DNA of 55,072 nucleotides from Candidatus Altimarinota bacterium (GCA_021736215.1 JAIPGI010000007.1:1-55072), one strand, 5' to 3'; positions 17,291 through 25,939 are shown, numbered from the stretch's first letter. The notes: generated by a model not told the origin, from the sequence alone. A program made the numbers and translations.

Positions 17291-17965
17291 TTATTCAATT
17301 ACCACAATTTCTCCCGTTTTGTCATCCACCTTGAGGCGGTTTTCATCTCGTAATTCACCGAGTAATTTTGTCACAGTCACACGATTGAGTCCTGTTTTTT
17401 CTGCTAACTTTTGATGAGAAATCCGTAGTGGAATATGAAACATTTTCGCGAACATATTATTTTTATTTTTGTCATGGAGACGCATGAGTTCGTCCAAAAT
17501 CTGATCTTTGGCAGATTTCCCAAGCGAAGCAATTTTCTGTTCATAGTCCATAGTTTTTTCTGCAAGAACTTTCATGAGTCGGAGCGCCATCTCTGGGTGA
17601 GCTTTGACGAGATCCAAAAACTCATTTGTCGGAGTGCGACAAATAGTGCTTTGTCGAGTTACTTCAGCATAATAACCAGTTTTTCCAACTCCGAAATCAC
17701 CAAAAATATCGCCAGGGAAAAGGGTCTCAAAAATAGTTTTTTTCCCTTTGTCTAAATGATAAAGTTCAACTTCTCCCTGCTTGAGGATACAAACATCACT
17801 GGCAGGTTGATGAGGAGAAAAGAGAATCGTCCCTTTGCCATAGGCATCCATGGTGGCGGACTTGGCAATTTTGACGCGTTCCGCATCATCAATTCCCTCA
17901 TAAATATCGACATGGCGCAGACAAAATACCTTAGACGGAAGTGTATTATTACTTAGAATGGGCAT
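17291..17965 (-). CDS. Crp/Fnr-family transcription regulator
   Basis: 224 residues. An N-terminal cyclic-nucleotide-type beta-barrel domain (about 12-130, with LFPGDIFGDFGV) is joined by a long helix to a winged helix domain with ISHQKLAEKTGLNRVTVTKL (about 168-190). The arginine and Ser/Thr pair that binds cAMP phosphate in E. coli Crp is not obvious, and no Fnr-type cysteine cluster is present, so the ligand is unknown. It lies 11 bases after the YifB gene and is probably co-transcribed with it. Targets are unknown. Confidence 0.88.
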   Translation of the reverse strand: MPILSNNTLPSKVFCLRHVDIYEGIDDAERVKIAKSATMDAYGKGTILFSPHQPASDVCILKQGEVELYHLDKGKKTIFETLFPGDIFGDFGVGKTGYYAEVTRQSTICRTPTNEFLDLVKAHPEMALRLMKVLAEKTMDYEQKIASLGKSAKDQILDELMRLHDKNKNNMFAKMFHIPLRISHQKLAEKTGLNRVTVTKLLGELRDENRLKVDDKTGEIVVIE

Positions 17966-17976
17966 GATATCGAGGA

Positions 17977-19509
17977 TTATCGAGTCCGCTCGCGATACTG
18001 AACCGCTTCAGCTGTGTGAGCCAATTGAATACGAGGATTTTCTGCTAAATCGGCAATAGTGCGAGCAAGTTTCAGGATACGATAAAATGCTCGTCCACTC
18101 AAGTTCATTTGTACAACTGCTGCATGAAGGAGATTATTTGTTTCTTCGTCAATCTCACAAAACTCTTTGACCATGGGAGAAGTCATTTCGCTGTTACACT
18201 GAATATGTTTTGATGCAAATCGTTGTCGTTGAATTTCTCGTGCTTTTTCAACACGAGCACGAATATCTTTGGAAGATTCGGTTGTTTGGATTCCTGCCAA
18301 TTTCTCAAAAGGAATACGAGGGACTTCTACATGGAGATCAATGCGGTCGAGTAACGGTCCTGACAATTTATTCTGATACCGAATAATCTGTTGGGCGGGG
18401 CAAGTACAATCTTTGTGTGGATCCCCTTGAAATCCGCAGGGACAGGGATTCATCGCGGCAACGAGCATCATCTGAGCGGGAAATGTACACGTTCCCGAGG
18501 CTCTAGAAATCGTAATCGTTCCGTCTTCGAGAGGTTGTCGGAGCACTTCGAGAGTTTTGACTGAAAACTCTGCAAATTCATCCAAAAAAAGTACGCCCCT
18601 GTGCGAGAGCGAAATCTCTCCAGGACGCGGGGGATTCCCACCTCCGACAATTGCTACACCCGAAGATGTATGATGGACGGACCGAAACGGCCGTTGCAAA
18701 ATAATCGGTTCATTCTCATGAATGAGTCCCGCAATGGAATGCACTTTGGTGATTTCCAACGCTTCTTCGATAGTCAGCTTTGGGAGGATTGTCGCCAGAG
18801 ATTTTGCGAGCATACTCTTTCCAGATCCGGGAGGTCCAATCATCAGAATATTGTGTCCGCCTGCGGCAGCGATTTCGAGGGCTCGTTTGGCGTGTTCTTG
18901 ACCTTTGATGTGGCGCATATCGTATTCGAAGTTTTCGGGGAATTCGACGGTTTCGAGAATTGTGTGGGGCACAGGAGAGAGCTTGGTACTCCGCATGAGA
19001 TGTTCGCAACACTCTTTGAGACTTTTGATACTGAAAACATCAATATCCTTGATGACGCTCGCTTCCCGGGAGTTCTCACTCGGGACATAGATTTCACGGA
19101 AACCCCTATCGGCGGCATTGGAGGTGCTGGGCAAAATCCCTGGGATGGGTCGCAGGTCGCCTTGGAAGCTGAGCTCCCCGAGAAAAATCTTTTCATCCCA
19201 ATTCTCGGGCAGGACAATCTGTCCCGTCGCATGCAGAATTCCCAGCGCAATCGGGAAATCAAACCGAGGTCCGTGTTTCCGCAGATCCGCTGGGGCAAGG
19301 TTTACCGAAACCACTCCTCGAGGGAATTCGAAACCCGAATTTTTAATCGCTGATCGCACTCTTTCTTTGGCCTCTTGGACGGCAGTATCTGCGAGTCCTA
19401 CAATCGTAAACCGAGGGAGTCCTCGATGAAGGTCGACTTCTACCTCGACTTCCTCTCCCGAGAGCCCTAGCAGTGATAATGATTTCAATCGTCCAAGCAT
19501 TTTTTCCAA
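17977..19509 (-). CDS. comM: YifB/ComM family Mg-chelatase-like ATPase
   Basis: 510 residues, full length. The N-terminal Lon-protease-like fold (GLSGEEVEVEVDLHRGLPRF) is followed by the AAA+ core with Walker A GPPGSGKSMLAKSL, Walker B GVLFLDEFAEF, the CPCG zinc-like cysteines (NPCPCGFQGDPHKDCTCPAQ) and the C-terminal domain. ComM is a helicase that promotes branch migration during natural transformation in Vibrio. The gene is retained in many CPR genomes along with competence pili, which fits DNA uptake. Confidence 0.93.
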   Translation of the reverse strand: MEKMLGRLKSLSLLGLSGEEVEVEVDLHRGLPRFTIVGLADTAVQEAKERVRSAIKNSGFEFPRGVVSVNLAPADLRKHGPRFDFPIALGILHATGQIVLPENWDEKIFLGELSFQGDLRPIPGILPSTSNAADRGFREIYVPSENSREASVIKDIDVFSIKSLKECCEHLMRSTKLSPVPHTILETVEFPENFEYDMRHIKGQEHAKRALEIAAAGGHNILMIGPPGSGKSMLAKSLATILPKLTIEEALEITKVHSIAGLIHENEPIILQRPFRSVHHTSSGVAIVGGGNPPRPGEISLSHRGVLFLDEFAEFSVKTLEVLRQPLEDGTITISRASGTCTFPAQMMLVAAMNPCPCGFQGDPHKDCTCPAQQIIRYQNKLSGPLLDRIDLHVEVPRIPFEKLAGIQTTESSKDIRARVEKAREIQRQRFASKHIQCNSEMTSPMVKEFCEIDEETNNLLHAAVVQMNLSGRAFYRILKLARTIADLAENPRIQLAHTAEAVQYRERTR

Positions 19510-19546
19510 TTATCAAGAAGCAATGAACAATGAGCAATTGAGGATT

Positions 19547-19567
19547 TAATGAGAATTTCAGGTTTGG
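19547..19567 (+). repeat. Direct repeat TAATGAGAAYTTCAGGTTTGG, left copy
   Basis: A 21-bp sequence that recurs at 20228-20248 with one C/T difference. The two copies flank the NYN gene in direct orientation, 681 bases apart. Confidence 0.6.
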
Positions 19568-19618
19568 GAAAATGAAATACAGATGAAATCGGGATTCGAC
19601 GATTTATAATTTGTTTCA

Positions 19619-19624
19619 TACAAT
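19619..19624 (+). promoter_or_regulatory. -10 box for a leaderless NYN message
   Basis: TACAAT ends 8 bases before the ATG at 19633, so transcription would begin at or near the start codon. A weak TTCGAC lies 18 bases upstream. Confidence 0.5.
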
Positions 19625-19632
19625 TTTTTTGA

Positions 19633-20124
19633 ATGCCCGAGGAAAACAAAATTTATGCTTTTATCGACAGCCAAAATTTAAATCTTTCCATAGAAAAACT
19701 TGGATGGAGGCTGGACTTCAATAGGTTTAGGAAGTTCCTCAAGGATAAATATGGAGTAAAAAAAGCCTTTTTATTTATGGGATATGTATCGGGAAATGAA
19801 GCTTTGTATACAGCTATGCAAGAGAAGGGATATATCGTTGTTTTTAAGCCTACGCTTGAAAACGATGGAATTATTAAAGGAAATTGTGATGCAGAGTTGG
19901 TACTGCATTGCATGATTGAATATAAAAATTTCTCTCAAGCTATTATCGTTTCTGGTGATGGAGACTTTCATTGTTTAATTGAATATTTGGAATCCAAGAA
20001 AAAGCTTCTCAAAGTCGGAATTCCAAATAGAAATCGATATTCCAGCCTTTTGAAGAAATTTAGAAGTCCGTACTTTTTTTATGTTTCAGACCTTAGATCA
20101 AAACTGGAATTCAAAAAACGGTGA
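19633..20124 (+). CDS. NYN-domain (LabA/DUF88-like) putative nuclease
   Basis: 163 residues, a single PIN-like NYN domain. AFIDSQNLN (Asp12, Asn16) gives the first acidic site, NCDAELVLHC the second, and VSGDGDFHCLIEYL the third; this is the usual metal-binding arrangement of NYN ribonucleases. It also has the family's middle segment FMGYVSGNEALYTAMQEKGY. RNA substrate unknown. Likely leaderless (TACAAT just before the ATG), and flanked by 21-bp direct repeats. Confidence 0.85.
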   Translation: MPEENKIYAFIDSQNLNLSIEKLGWRLDFNRFRKFLKDKYGVKKAFLFMGYVSGNEALYTAMQEKGYIVVFKPTLENDGIIKGNCDAELVLHCMIEYKNFSQAIIVSGDGDFHCLIEYLESKKKLLKVGIPNRNRYSSLLKKFRSPYFFYVSDLRSKLEFKKR

Positions 20125-20227
20125 AGAGGGGTAAAGGGACAGAACCCAATACCTGTGCTTCACCATCGTGATGGCTCTAGTATAGAAAAGATGCTGAATG
20201 TTGTCAATAATTAGCCCTCCCAGAAGT

Positions 20228-20248
20228 TAATGAGAACTTCAGGTTTGG
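20228..20248 (+). repeat. Direct repeat TAATGAGAAYTTCAGGTTTGG, right copy
   Basis: Second copy of the repeat at 19547-19567, here upstream of the cytosine deaminase gene. Sequence similarity weakens after the 21 bases. Confidence 0.6.
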
Positions 20249-20302
20249 AGAAAAAAGAAATGAGACCTACAATTCTTATAACTTTTAAAAAAACAAAACC
20301 CC

Positions 20303-20740
20303 ATGGACCCATTTCTCCAAGCCGCACTCGATGAAGCTCGTCAAGGATACGCCGAAGGCGGTATTCCGATTGGATCGGTTATTGTGCATAAGGGCAAGAT
20401 CATCGGTCGCGGGCACAATCGCCGTGTACAGAAGGGAAGCGCGATATTGCATGGAGAGATGGACGCTTTCGAAAATGCAGGTCGTCAGCCAGCATCCGTT
20501 TACCGCGAGTGCGTACTCTACACGACGCTTTCTCCATGCAGTATGTGTAGTGGCGCGATTGCGCTCTATGGCATCCCTAAGGTGATAGTCGGAGAAAATC
20601 AGACTTTTATGGGAGAAGAAGAGTGGTTGCGTTCCAAGGGGGTTGAGGTAGAGGTGGTCGACAATCAAGATTGCATTGATTTGATGAATGAGTTTATTGC
20701 GGCGAAGCCACAGCTCTGGAATGAGGATATTGGAGTGTAG
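20303..20740 (+). CDS. Cytosine deaminase, yeast Fcy1-like
   Basis: 145 residues, zinc-dependent deaminase fold: HGEMDAFENAG (HxE) and TTLSPCSMCSGAI (PCxxC). The whole length resembles yeast Fcy1: GGIPIGSV, GRGHNRR, QKGSAILHGE, YTTLSPC, YGIPKVIVGEN, and the end PQLWNEDIG matching the yeast C-terminal W-EDIG that closes the active site. It deaminates cytosine to uracil. Base composition is richer in GC than in the AT-rich neighbours on both sides, which suggests transfer. A CMP/tRNA adenosine deaminase is less likely given the C-terminus. Confidence 0.9.
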   Translation: MDPFLQAALDEARQGYAEGGIPIGSVIVHKGKIIGRGHNRRVQKGSAILHGEMDAFENAGRQPASVYRECVLYTTLSPCSMCSGAIALYGIPKVIVGENQTFMGEEEWLRSKGVEVEVVDNQDCIDLMNEFIAAKPQLWNEDIGV

Positions 20741-20786
20741 TTATTGAACAAATTATGTGTTCAAGAAGATGTTTTAGATTGTAAAT

Positions 20787-21638
20787 ATGGACAAAATAAA
20801 AATTAAAAATAAAACAATACAGGAATTATTGGAAGATTATGAGAATAGTGAAGGACTTTGTTGGTATGATTTTTTCATTTGTATTGATTATAGTTTCTAT
20901 TCCTTTCGGGAGAATTTTAAAGAATTAATGAAGCATATTGAAAAATATGAAAAAGAAATTTTTTCTACGCAAAAAAATACGGAATTCAAAGATGTACACC
21001 TTTCTTTAACAAAGACTAGGAATTATAGAAAGAAATTCTTTAGACTTTTTTATAATTATGTAGCTACAACATATTCTCTTGAAGAAAATTATATTAATTT
21101 TTTGGTAGACAAAAAGGAAGACCCTATTATCGGAAAAAATTTTGAAACTATTAACAAGGTTCCAGAAAGATTATTTGTTTTTGCATTAAGAAATTTTACA
21201 ACTCATCACAAAACTTTTAATTTTTCTAATTCAATTGAGCATATTAAGACACCTGATTTTCAGGGGGGAAATTTCATTATTACAACAAAGGGGCAATTTG
21301 TTATAAAGAAAGCAGATATATTATCAGATTTTGATAAAGTGCTTTGCGATAAATCTGTTCCCCAGAAAAATAAGAATTCAGAATATCTTTATAACAAGAA
21401 GTCTTTATCTACATTACATTCTTACATTCATCAGAACTTTAAAAATTTGAACATAAATCTGAAAGATGTTGTTCAAACTCATTTTGATTTGTTTAATAAG
21501 CATTTAAATACTATTAACGATGAGATTAAAACTAAAAACAAAAAAGCTATTTCTGAGGCTAGGGCTTTAAATAAGGAAATCGTGAAAAAACAAAACTCAA
21601 TAGTAAAACAAAAAATTGCTGAAAAAGTAAAAAGATAA
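20787..21638 (+). CDS. HEPN-like protein, unknown function
   Basis: 283 residues, very rich in Lys, Asn and Phe, no membrane helices. The segment FALRNFTTHHKTF has R135-x4-H140, the catalytic pattern of HEPN ribonucleases, in a helical context. The C-terminal third (from about 205) is a charged coiled coil ending in KKQNSIVKQKIAEKVKR. Codon use is much more AT-rich than the preceding deaminase. It sits between the deaminase and a RelBE pair, where defence or stress genes are common. The HEPN assignment rests on a short motif only. Confidence 0.6.
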   Translation: MDKIKIKNKTIQELLEDYENSEGLCWYDFFICIDYSFYSFRENFKELMKHIEKYEKEIFSTQKNTEFKDVHLSLTKTRNYRKKFFRLFYNYVATTYSLEENYINFLVDKKEDPIIGKNFETINKVPERLFVFALRNFTTHHKTFNFSNSIEHIKTPDFQGGNFIITTKGQFVIKKADILSDFDKVLCDKSVPQKNKNSEYLYNKKSLSTLHSYIHQNFKNLNINLKDVVQTHFDLFNKHLNTINDEIKTKNKKAISEARALNKEIVKKQNSIVKQKIAEKVKR

Positions 21639-21655
21639 AATTCTCACAAAATAAT

Positions 21656-21928
21656 TTATCCCGTCCCTAACGCATTATGCGTCCCCGCATAGCGAATAAA
21701 AATATCACAGCCCTCCTGCCTGAGAATAATTCGATAATCCTTAGCAATTTTCACTTCGAGATATTTGAATTTTTTGTATTTCCCTTTGAGCGTGTCTATC
21801 GGATAGGGTAGGCGATGAAGCCCATTTTCCGTGATGTGCCGAAGACAATCAAAAACCTTCTCTCGAATTTTCAGAGGGAATTTATCAAATGCCTTTTGAG
21901 CATCTTTGTGAATGTGAAGCGTGTACAT
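21656..21928 (-). CDS. RelE/ParE-superfamily toxin
   Basis: 90 residues with the RelE-type fold: KDAQKAFDKFPLKIREKVFD helices, LKGKYKKFKYLEVKIAKDYRIIL strands and a C-terminal FIRYAGTHNAL. It is expected to cleave mRNA at the ribosome. The start overlaps the antitoxin stop by one base (TAATG), so it is translated by coupling. Partner is the DinJ/RelB-type gene. Confidence 0.9.
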   Translation of the reverse strand: MYTLHIHKDAQKAFDKFPLKIREKVFDCLRHITENGLHRLPYPIDTLKGKYKKFKYLEVKIAKDYRIILRQEGCDIFIRYAGTHNALGTG

Positions 21929-22167
21929 TATTCAATTCCGAGAAGGGATTTGAGATGAGCTTCGTCTTTGATGGTGGTGTACTGAGAAGGAATGTCATTT
22001 TCCTCCAGTGACAACTGAAATGGTAACCCCTTGTGCGTCACGATCTGTGAGAAAAAAAGCACAATCGCTTGAGATTGGCTTAACCCTAATTTCTCCAAAA
22101 CCGCCTCGGCTGATGCTTTCAAATCAGGAGAAATTCGTGCTCGGACAGTCGCTTCTTTGGTTGCCAT
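21928..22167 (-). CDS. RelB/DinJ-type antitoxin
   Basis: 79 residues. The N-terminus ATVRARISPDLKASAEAVLEKLGLS is a ribbon-helix-helix DNA-binding motif of the RelB/DinJ family, followed by QAIVLFFSQIVTHKGLPF, the family signature, and a toxin-binding tail. It neutralises the RelE-type toxin and represses its own promoter; a palindromic operator over the -10 box is visible at 22184-22207. Confidence 0.92.
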   Translation of the reverse strand: MATKEATVRARISPDLKASAEAVLEKLGLSQSQAIVLFFSQIVTHKGLPFQLSLEENDIPSQYTTIKDEAHLKSLLGIE

Positions 22168-22183
22168 TTTTCTTGGTACTTAA

Positions 22184-22213
22184 ATTGTAGCACAAATGGG
22201 CTACAATAATCAA
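22184..22213 (-). promoter_or_regulatory. RelBE promoter and operator
   Basis: On the minus strand TTGATT (22213-22208), 18 bases, TACAAT (22189-22184). A perfect inverted repeat ATTGTAGC...GCTACAAT (22184-22191 and 22200-22207) covers the -10 box and most of the spacer, as expected for autorepression by the ribbon-helix-helix antitoxin. Confidence 0.75.
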
Positions 22214-22345
22214 ATTATTTTTATCAAAAACAAAACAACAGTCTTCCCATGTATAAAAAATAACCCCAAAAATACCAAATACAGATTTTAACTTTATTTC
22301 ATATTCAATATTTCTCATCTTTTCGTTATCATTCTCTCGACCCCA

Positions 22346-23494
22346 ATGAAACACATCCTCATCTGCCCCGACTCGTTCAAAGGCACGCTGACTTCCCTGC
22401 AAGCAGCAGAATGTATCCGTGAGGGACTGCGGGAAGTGCTGGGAAATGATTGTGAATATAGGATTCAACCCATCGCCGATGGAGGCGAGGGTACGGTGGA
22501 TGCGGTGCTCTATGGACGAAAAGGGCAAAGACACAGCAGTCCCGTACGCAACCCCTTGAGAGAAGAAATCATGGCAGAATATGGAGTCATGGAGAATACG
22601 GCGGTTATCGAAATGGCGGCATCGAGCGGACTTTGCTTGATCTCAGAAAAAGAACGAGATCCTCTCAATGCCACGACTTTTGGAGTGGGACAGCAGATTA
22701 AAGAAGCCTTGAGTTTGCAAGTCAAAAAAATCATCATCGGTATCGGTGGGAGTGCCACCAACGATGGAGGTATCGGTATGGCAGGGGCGCTGGGGGTACG
22801 ATTTTTGAACGAGTCAGGAGAAGAACTGAGTGCCTATCAAGGACCACAAATTTTAGACAATCTCGCTTCAGTAGATATTTCAAACCTTGATCCACGCATT
22901 GCGAAAACAGAAATTGTCGTCTTTTCCGATGTCGAGAATCCGCTTCTCGGACCCCGTGGCGCAACGACTGTCTATGGTCCGCAGAAAGGGGTTACCGATA
23001 TTGCGAAATTCGAGAAACTTCTCTCGCATCTGAGAGAAGTCGTAGAGCGTGACCTCGGCAAAGATATGAATGCCATCGTCGGAGGCGGAGCTGCGGGGGG
23101 ACTGGGGGCGGGACTGGCAGTGTTTTTGAACGCTCACATGACATCGGGTATCGAAATGATTGCCAAATTGACCGACCTCCATTCTCAAATAAAAAAAGCC
23201 GATATCGTTATCACGGGAGAGGGCTGTATGGACGATCAGACATCTTTTGGCAAAGCTCCCGCATTTATTGCCAAACTGACAAAAAAATACGGTAAAACCG
23301 CCTACGCCTTGAACGGTTTCCTGAAATCCGCTCCTGATACTTTTAACCTAGCTTGGGGGACAAATTCATTGCCAAATTTCGATGCAAAAAACGTATCAAA
23401 AAATGCACTCCCTCTTCTCCGACTCCTCTCCAAAAGACTGGCACAAGAAAAAATTTTCCCTACAATGAAACAAATAACACCACGACAAATATGA
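22346..23494 (+). CDS. glxK: Glycerate 2-kinase (GlxK/GarK family)
   Basis: 382 residues. The start HILICPDSFKGTLTSLQAAE, IADGGEGTVDA, the GIGGSATNDGGIGMA loop and GEGCMDDQTSFGKAPA are the signatures of this family, which phosphorylates D-glycerate to 2-phosphoglycerate. Its stop overlaps the next ATG (ATGA at 23491-23494), so it is translationally coupled to the hydroxypyruvate reductase. TATCAT at 22327-22332 gives a very short leader. The G+C content is higher than in the surrounding toxin and HEPN genes. Confidence 0.95.
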   Translation: MKHILICPDSFKGTLTSLQAAECIREGLREVLGNDCEYRIQPIADGGEGTVDAVLYGRKGQRHSSPVRNPLREEIMAEYGVMENTAVIEMAASSGLCLISEKERDPLNATTFGVGQQIKEALSLQVKKIIIGIGGSATNDGGIGMAGALGVRFLNESGEELSAYQGPQILDNLASVDISNLDPRIAKTEIVVFSDVENPLLGPRGATTVYGPQKGVTDIAKFEKLLSHLREVVERDLGKDMNAIVGGGAAGGLGAGLAVFLNAHMTSGIEMIAKLTDLHSQIKKADIVITGEGCMDDQTSFGKAPAFIAKLTKKYGKTAYALNGFLKSAPDTFNLAWGTNSLPNFDAKNVSKNALPLLRLLSKRLAQEKIFPTMKQITPRQI

Positions 23495-24459
23495 AAGTCT
23501 ATATTGCTCGTCCCATTCCCCAAAATGCTTATCAAATACTTCGTGATGGGGGGCTGGACGTCGAAATAAATCCTGAGAACAGAATTTTAACCAAATCCGA
23601 ACTTATTCAAAAATTGCAGGGCAAAGATATTTTGCTTTCGCTTTTGACAGACCCCGTTGATGGAGAAGTCTTGGACGGCGCACCCAGCGTGAAGCTCGTT
23701 TCCAATTATGCTGTTGGGTACAATAATATCGATGTCGCTGCCGCCACTTCCAGAGGAGTGCTGGTGACCAATACTCCCGGAGTACTCACCGAAACAACTG
23801 CCGACTTGGCATTTTGTTTACTGGCAACTTGTGCTCGCCAAATCCTGCCTGCGGATTCGTTTACCCGTGAAGGAAAATTTGATAAATGGGAACCTCTGGG
23901 TTTTTTGGGACAGGAAATGTATGGGGCAACGCTTGGAATTATTGGTGCGGGACGTATTGGAACGGCAATGGCCAAACGAGGAGCCAAGGGATTTGATATG
24001 AATATTCTTTATTCTGATCCGAAACCAAAATCAGATATGGAATCCCTTGGCGGACGGAAGGTTGAGATGGACGAACTTTTGGCTCAATCAGATTTCATCT
24101 CCCTCCATGTGCCTTTGAATGAATCCACGAAACATCTACTGGGAAAACAGGAATTCAAAAAAATGAAAAAATCAGCCATTCTTATCAATACTGCTCGTGG
24201 ACCAGTAGTCGATGAAGCCGCTCTTGCGGAAGCACTTGAAACAGGAGAAATCGCAGGAGTAGGTTTAGATGTTTATGAAAATGAACCTACGATTCATCCT
24301 GGACTCCTCAAAACTCAAAAAGCAGTTATCGTTCCTCATATCGGATCGGCTTCTCTGAAGACGCGAGAAGCGATGGCACGCATCGCCGCAGAAAATATTG
24401 TCGCTTTTGTGAATGGCACTGAAATTCCAGCGCCCGTCAATCCCGAAGTTCTTCCTTAA
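23491..24459 (+). CDS. ghrB: Glyoxylate/hydroxypyruvate reductase (D-2-hydroxyacid dehydrogenase)
   Basis: 322 residues from ATG 23491; a longer frame upstream only overlaps the kinase gene and is not homologous. NAD(P)-binding GIIGAGRIGTAMA, the catalytic arginine region INTARGPVVDEAAL, glutamate in YENEP and the His in VPHIGSAS. The substrate loop SNYAVGYNNIDVAAATSRGV fits glyoxylate/hydroxypyruvate reductases (GhrB/GyaR). With the coupled glycerate kinase it would turn hydroxypyruvate into D-glycerate, then 2-phosphoglycerate. Confidence 0.93.
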   Translation: MKVYIARPIPQNAYQILRDGGLDVEINPENRILTKSELIQKLQGKDILLSLLTDPVDGEVLDGAPSVKLVSNYAVGYNNIDVAAATSRGVLVTNTPGVLTETTADLAFCLLATCARQILPADSFTREGKFDKWEPLGFLGQEMYGATLGIIGAGRIGTAMAKRGAKGFDMNILYSDPKPKSDMESLGGRKVEMDELLAQSDFISLHVPLNESTKHLLGKQEFKKMKKSAILINTARGPVVDEAALAEALETGEIAGVGLDVYENEPTIHPGLLKTQKAVIVPHIGSASLKTREAMARIAAENIVAFVNGTEIPAPVNPEVLP

Positions 24460-24529
24460 AGTTAATAGTTCATAGTTTAGAGTTTATAGACCATGAAAAA
24501 TGTAAAAAAAAATCAAAAAATTTCTCCTC

Positions 24530-24567
24530 CCTCCCCCTTTGTAAAAGGGGGAATGAAAAGGGGGATT
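24530..24567. repeat. CCCCCTTT...AAAGGGGG palindrome
   Basis: CTCCCCCTTTGTAAAAGGGG then GAATGAAAAGGGGGA: a perfect hairpin followed by a second G-run. It belongs to the same family as the material at 32030-32060, 35641-35674, 36386-36446 (inside ribD) and 44722-44766. Confidence 0.7.
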
Positions 24568-24621
24568 TTCTTCACTCTCAACTATTAACTCCTTTCTCTT
24601 AATTCTTTATTTTTTCATCCC

Positions 24622-25821
24622 ATGAAATTCGCCAAACGAATGTCTCGGCTCGGAACAGAAACCGCTTATGCGGTCGCGGCAGATGCCGCTGCTTACGCAG
24701 AAAAAGGCAACAAAGTCTATGCCTTTCATCTCGGGGATATCAATATTTCAACTCCACCAAATATCGTTGCTGCTTGCAAAAAATACCTCGATGAAGGCAA
24801 AACAGGATATTGTCCTGCCGCAGGAATTAAACCCCTTCGCGAGGCCATGGCGGCAGAAATTAACCGCACTCATGGAACGGATTACACATGGGAAAATGTC
24901 TCTATTCAATCAGGAGGAAAGCCTATTATCGGAAAATTTCTTATGACTGTTATGGAAGAAGGCGATGAAGTCCTCTATCCGTCCCCTGGGTATCCGATTT
25001 ATGAATCGCAAGTAGACTTCTTTGGCGGGGTTCGCAAACCCTACATCTACAAGGAAGATGACAAAGGATTCTCTATGGATATGGATCATTTCAAATCTTT
25101 GATTTCTCCTCGTACGGTGGCTTTTGTCTACAATAACTACCAAAATCCTATGGGCGTCTGCTCTTCTCCAGAAGAGATGAAAGAGCTAGCAGAATTAGCT
25201 GTCAAAAATGATTGGATTGTGCTCTCTGATGAAGCGTACTTCGACCTCGTGTATGAGGGACAACCCCAAAGTATCGTGTCGCTTCCAGGAATGAAGGAAC
25301 GAACCGTCATCCTCTACACTTTTTCCAAAAAATACTCCATGACGGGGTGGAGGCTAGGAGCGGCTATCGGTCCCAAGGAAGTCATCGATAAAATCAATAA
25401 AATCAATACCAACGATGAAGCTTGTACGACGCATTTCATTCAATGGGCGGGAATCGAGGCTCTGAAAGGGGATTTAGCGTACTGCGATAAATTGGTCGAG
25501 ACTTTGAAAGAGCGTCGAGATGTGTGCATCGAAACGTTGGTAGATTGCCCGGGTATTCGTGTGCATGTACCGAAGGCGACTTTTTATCTCTTCGTCAATG
25601 TTACCGAAGCCATGGTCAAAATGGGTATTACCAAATACGAAGAATTCCGTCTTCATATGCTCGAAAAAACAGGCGTTTCTTTCTGTACGCGGGAGCATTT
25701 CGGAGCTGTGTTGCCTGGGGAAACCGATAAGTATATCCGTTTCGCGTACTCAGGAATTGAAGTCCCTCAAATTCGTGAAGGACTGACAAAATTCAAAGAA
25801 TATATCAAGACGTATTTTTAA
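24622..25821 (+). CDS. Class I/II PLP-dependent aminotransferase
   Basis: 399 residues. The PLP lysine lies in YTFSKKYSMTGWRLG; YNNYQNPMG, DEAYFDLVYEG and the C-terminal RFAYSG arginine are the fold type I signatures. It belongs to the aspartate/alanine-type group; substrate cannot be fixed by sequence. The place after glycerate kinase and hydroxypyruvate reductase suggests transamination of serine to hydroxypyruvate, or the reverse, but the 162-base gap with repeats makes common transcription uncertain. A terminator follows at 25846-25874. Confidence 0.92.
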   Translation: MKFAKRMSRLGTETAYAVAADAAAYAEKGNKVYAFHLGDINISTPPNIVAACKKYLDEGKTGYCPAAGIKPLREAMAAEINRTHGTDYTWENVSIQSGGKPIIGKFLMTVMEEGDEVLYPSPGYPIYESQVDFFGGVRKPYIYKEDDKGFSMDMDHFKSLISPRTVAFVYNNYQNPMGVCSSPEEMKELAELAVKNDWIVLSDEAYFDLVYEGQPQSIVSLPGMKERTVILYTFSKKYSMTGWRLGAAIGPKEVIDKINKINTNDEACTTHFIQWAGIEALKGDLAYCDKLVETLKERRDVCIETLVDCPGIRVHVPKATFYLFVNVTEAMVKMGITKYEEFRLHMLEKTGVSFCTREHFGAVLPGETDKYIRFAYSGIEVPQIREGLTKFKEYIKTYF

Positions 25822-25845
25822 GGCAATTTAGAGTATCCAATAAAA

Positions 25846-25874
25846 AATACAGAGCAGGTGCTCTGTACTTTTTA
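25846..25874 (+). terminator. Rho-independent terminator
   Basis: TACAGAGCA-GG-TGCTCTGTA, then CTTTTT. It ends the glycerate/aminotransferase region. Confidence 0.85.
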
Positions 25875-25882
25875 TAAAAGAT

Positions 25883-25910
25883 TTGATTTTTTATTTATAT
25901 CATATATAAT
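25883..25910 (+). promoter_or_regulatory. Promoter of the Phd-RelE pair
   Basis: TTGATT (25883-25888), 16 bases, TATAAT (25905-25910). A second TATAAT at 25922-25927 lies 12 bases before the ATG at 25940. The region is full of AT palindromes such as TATATAATTAATTATATA, which may bind the antitoxin. Confidence 0.65.
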
Positions 25911-25939
25911 ATGAATAGATATATAATTAATTATATAAA

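Noticed and set aside
23353-23490. N-terminal extension of the hydroxypyruvate reductase frame
   Set aside because: It overlaps the kinase gene and has no homology; ATG 23491 gives the family start.
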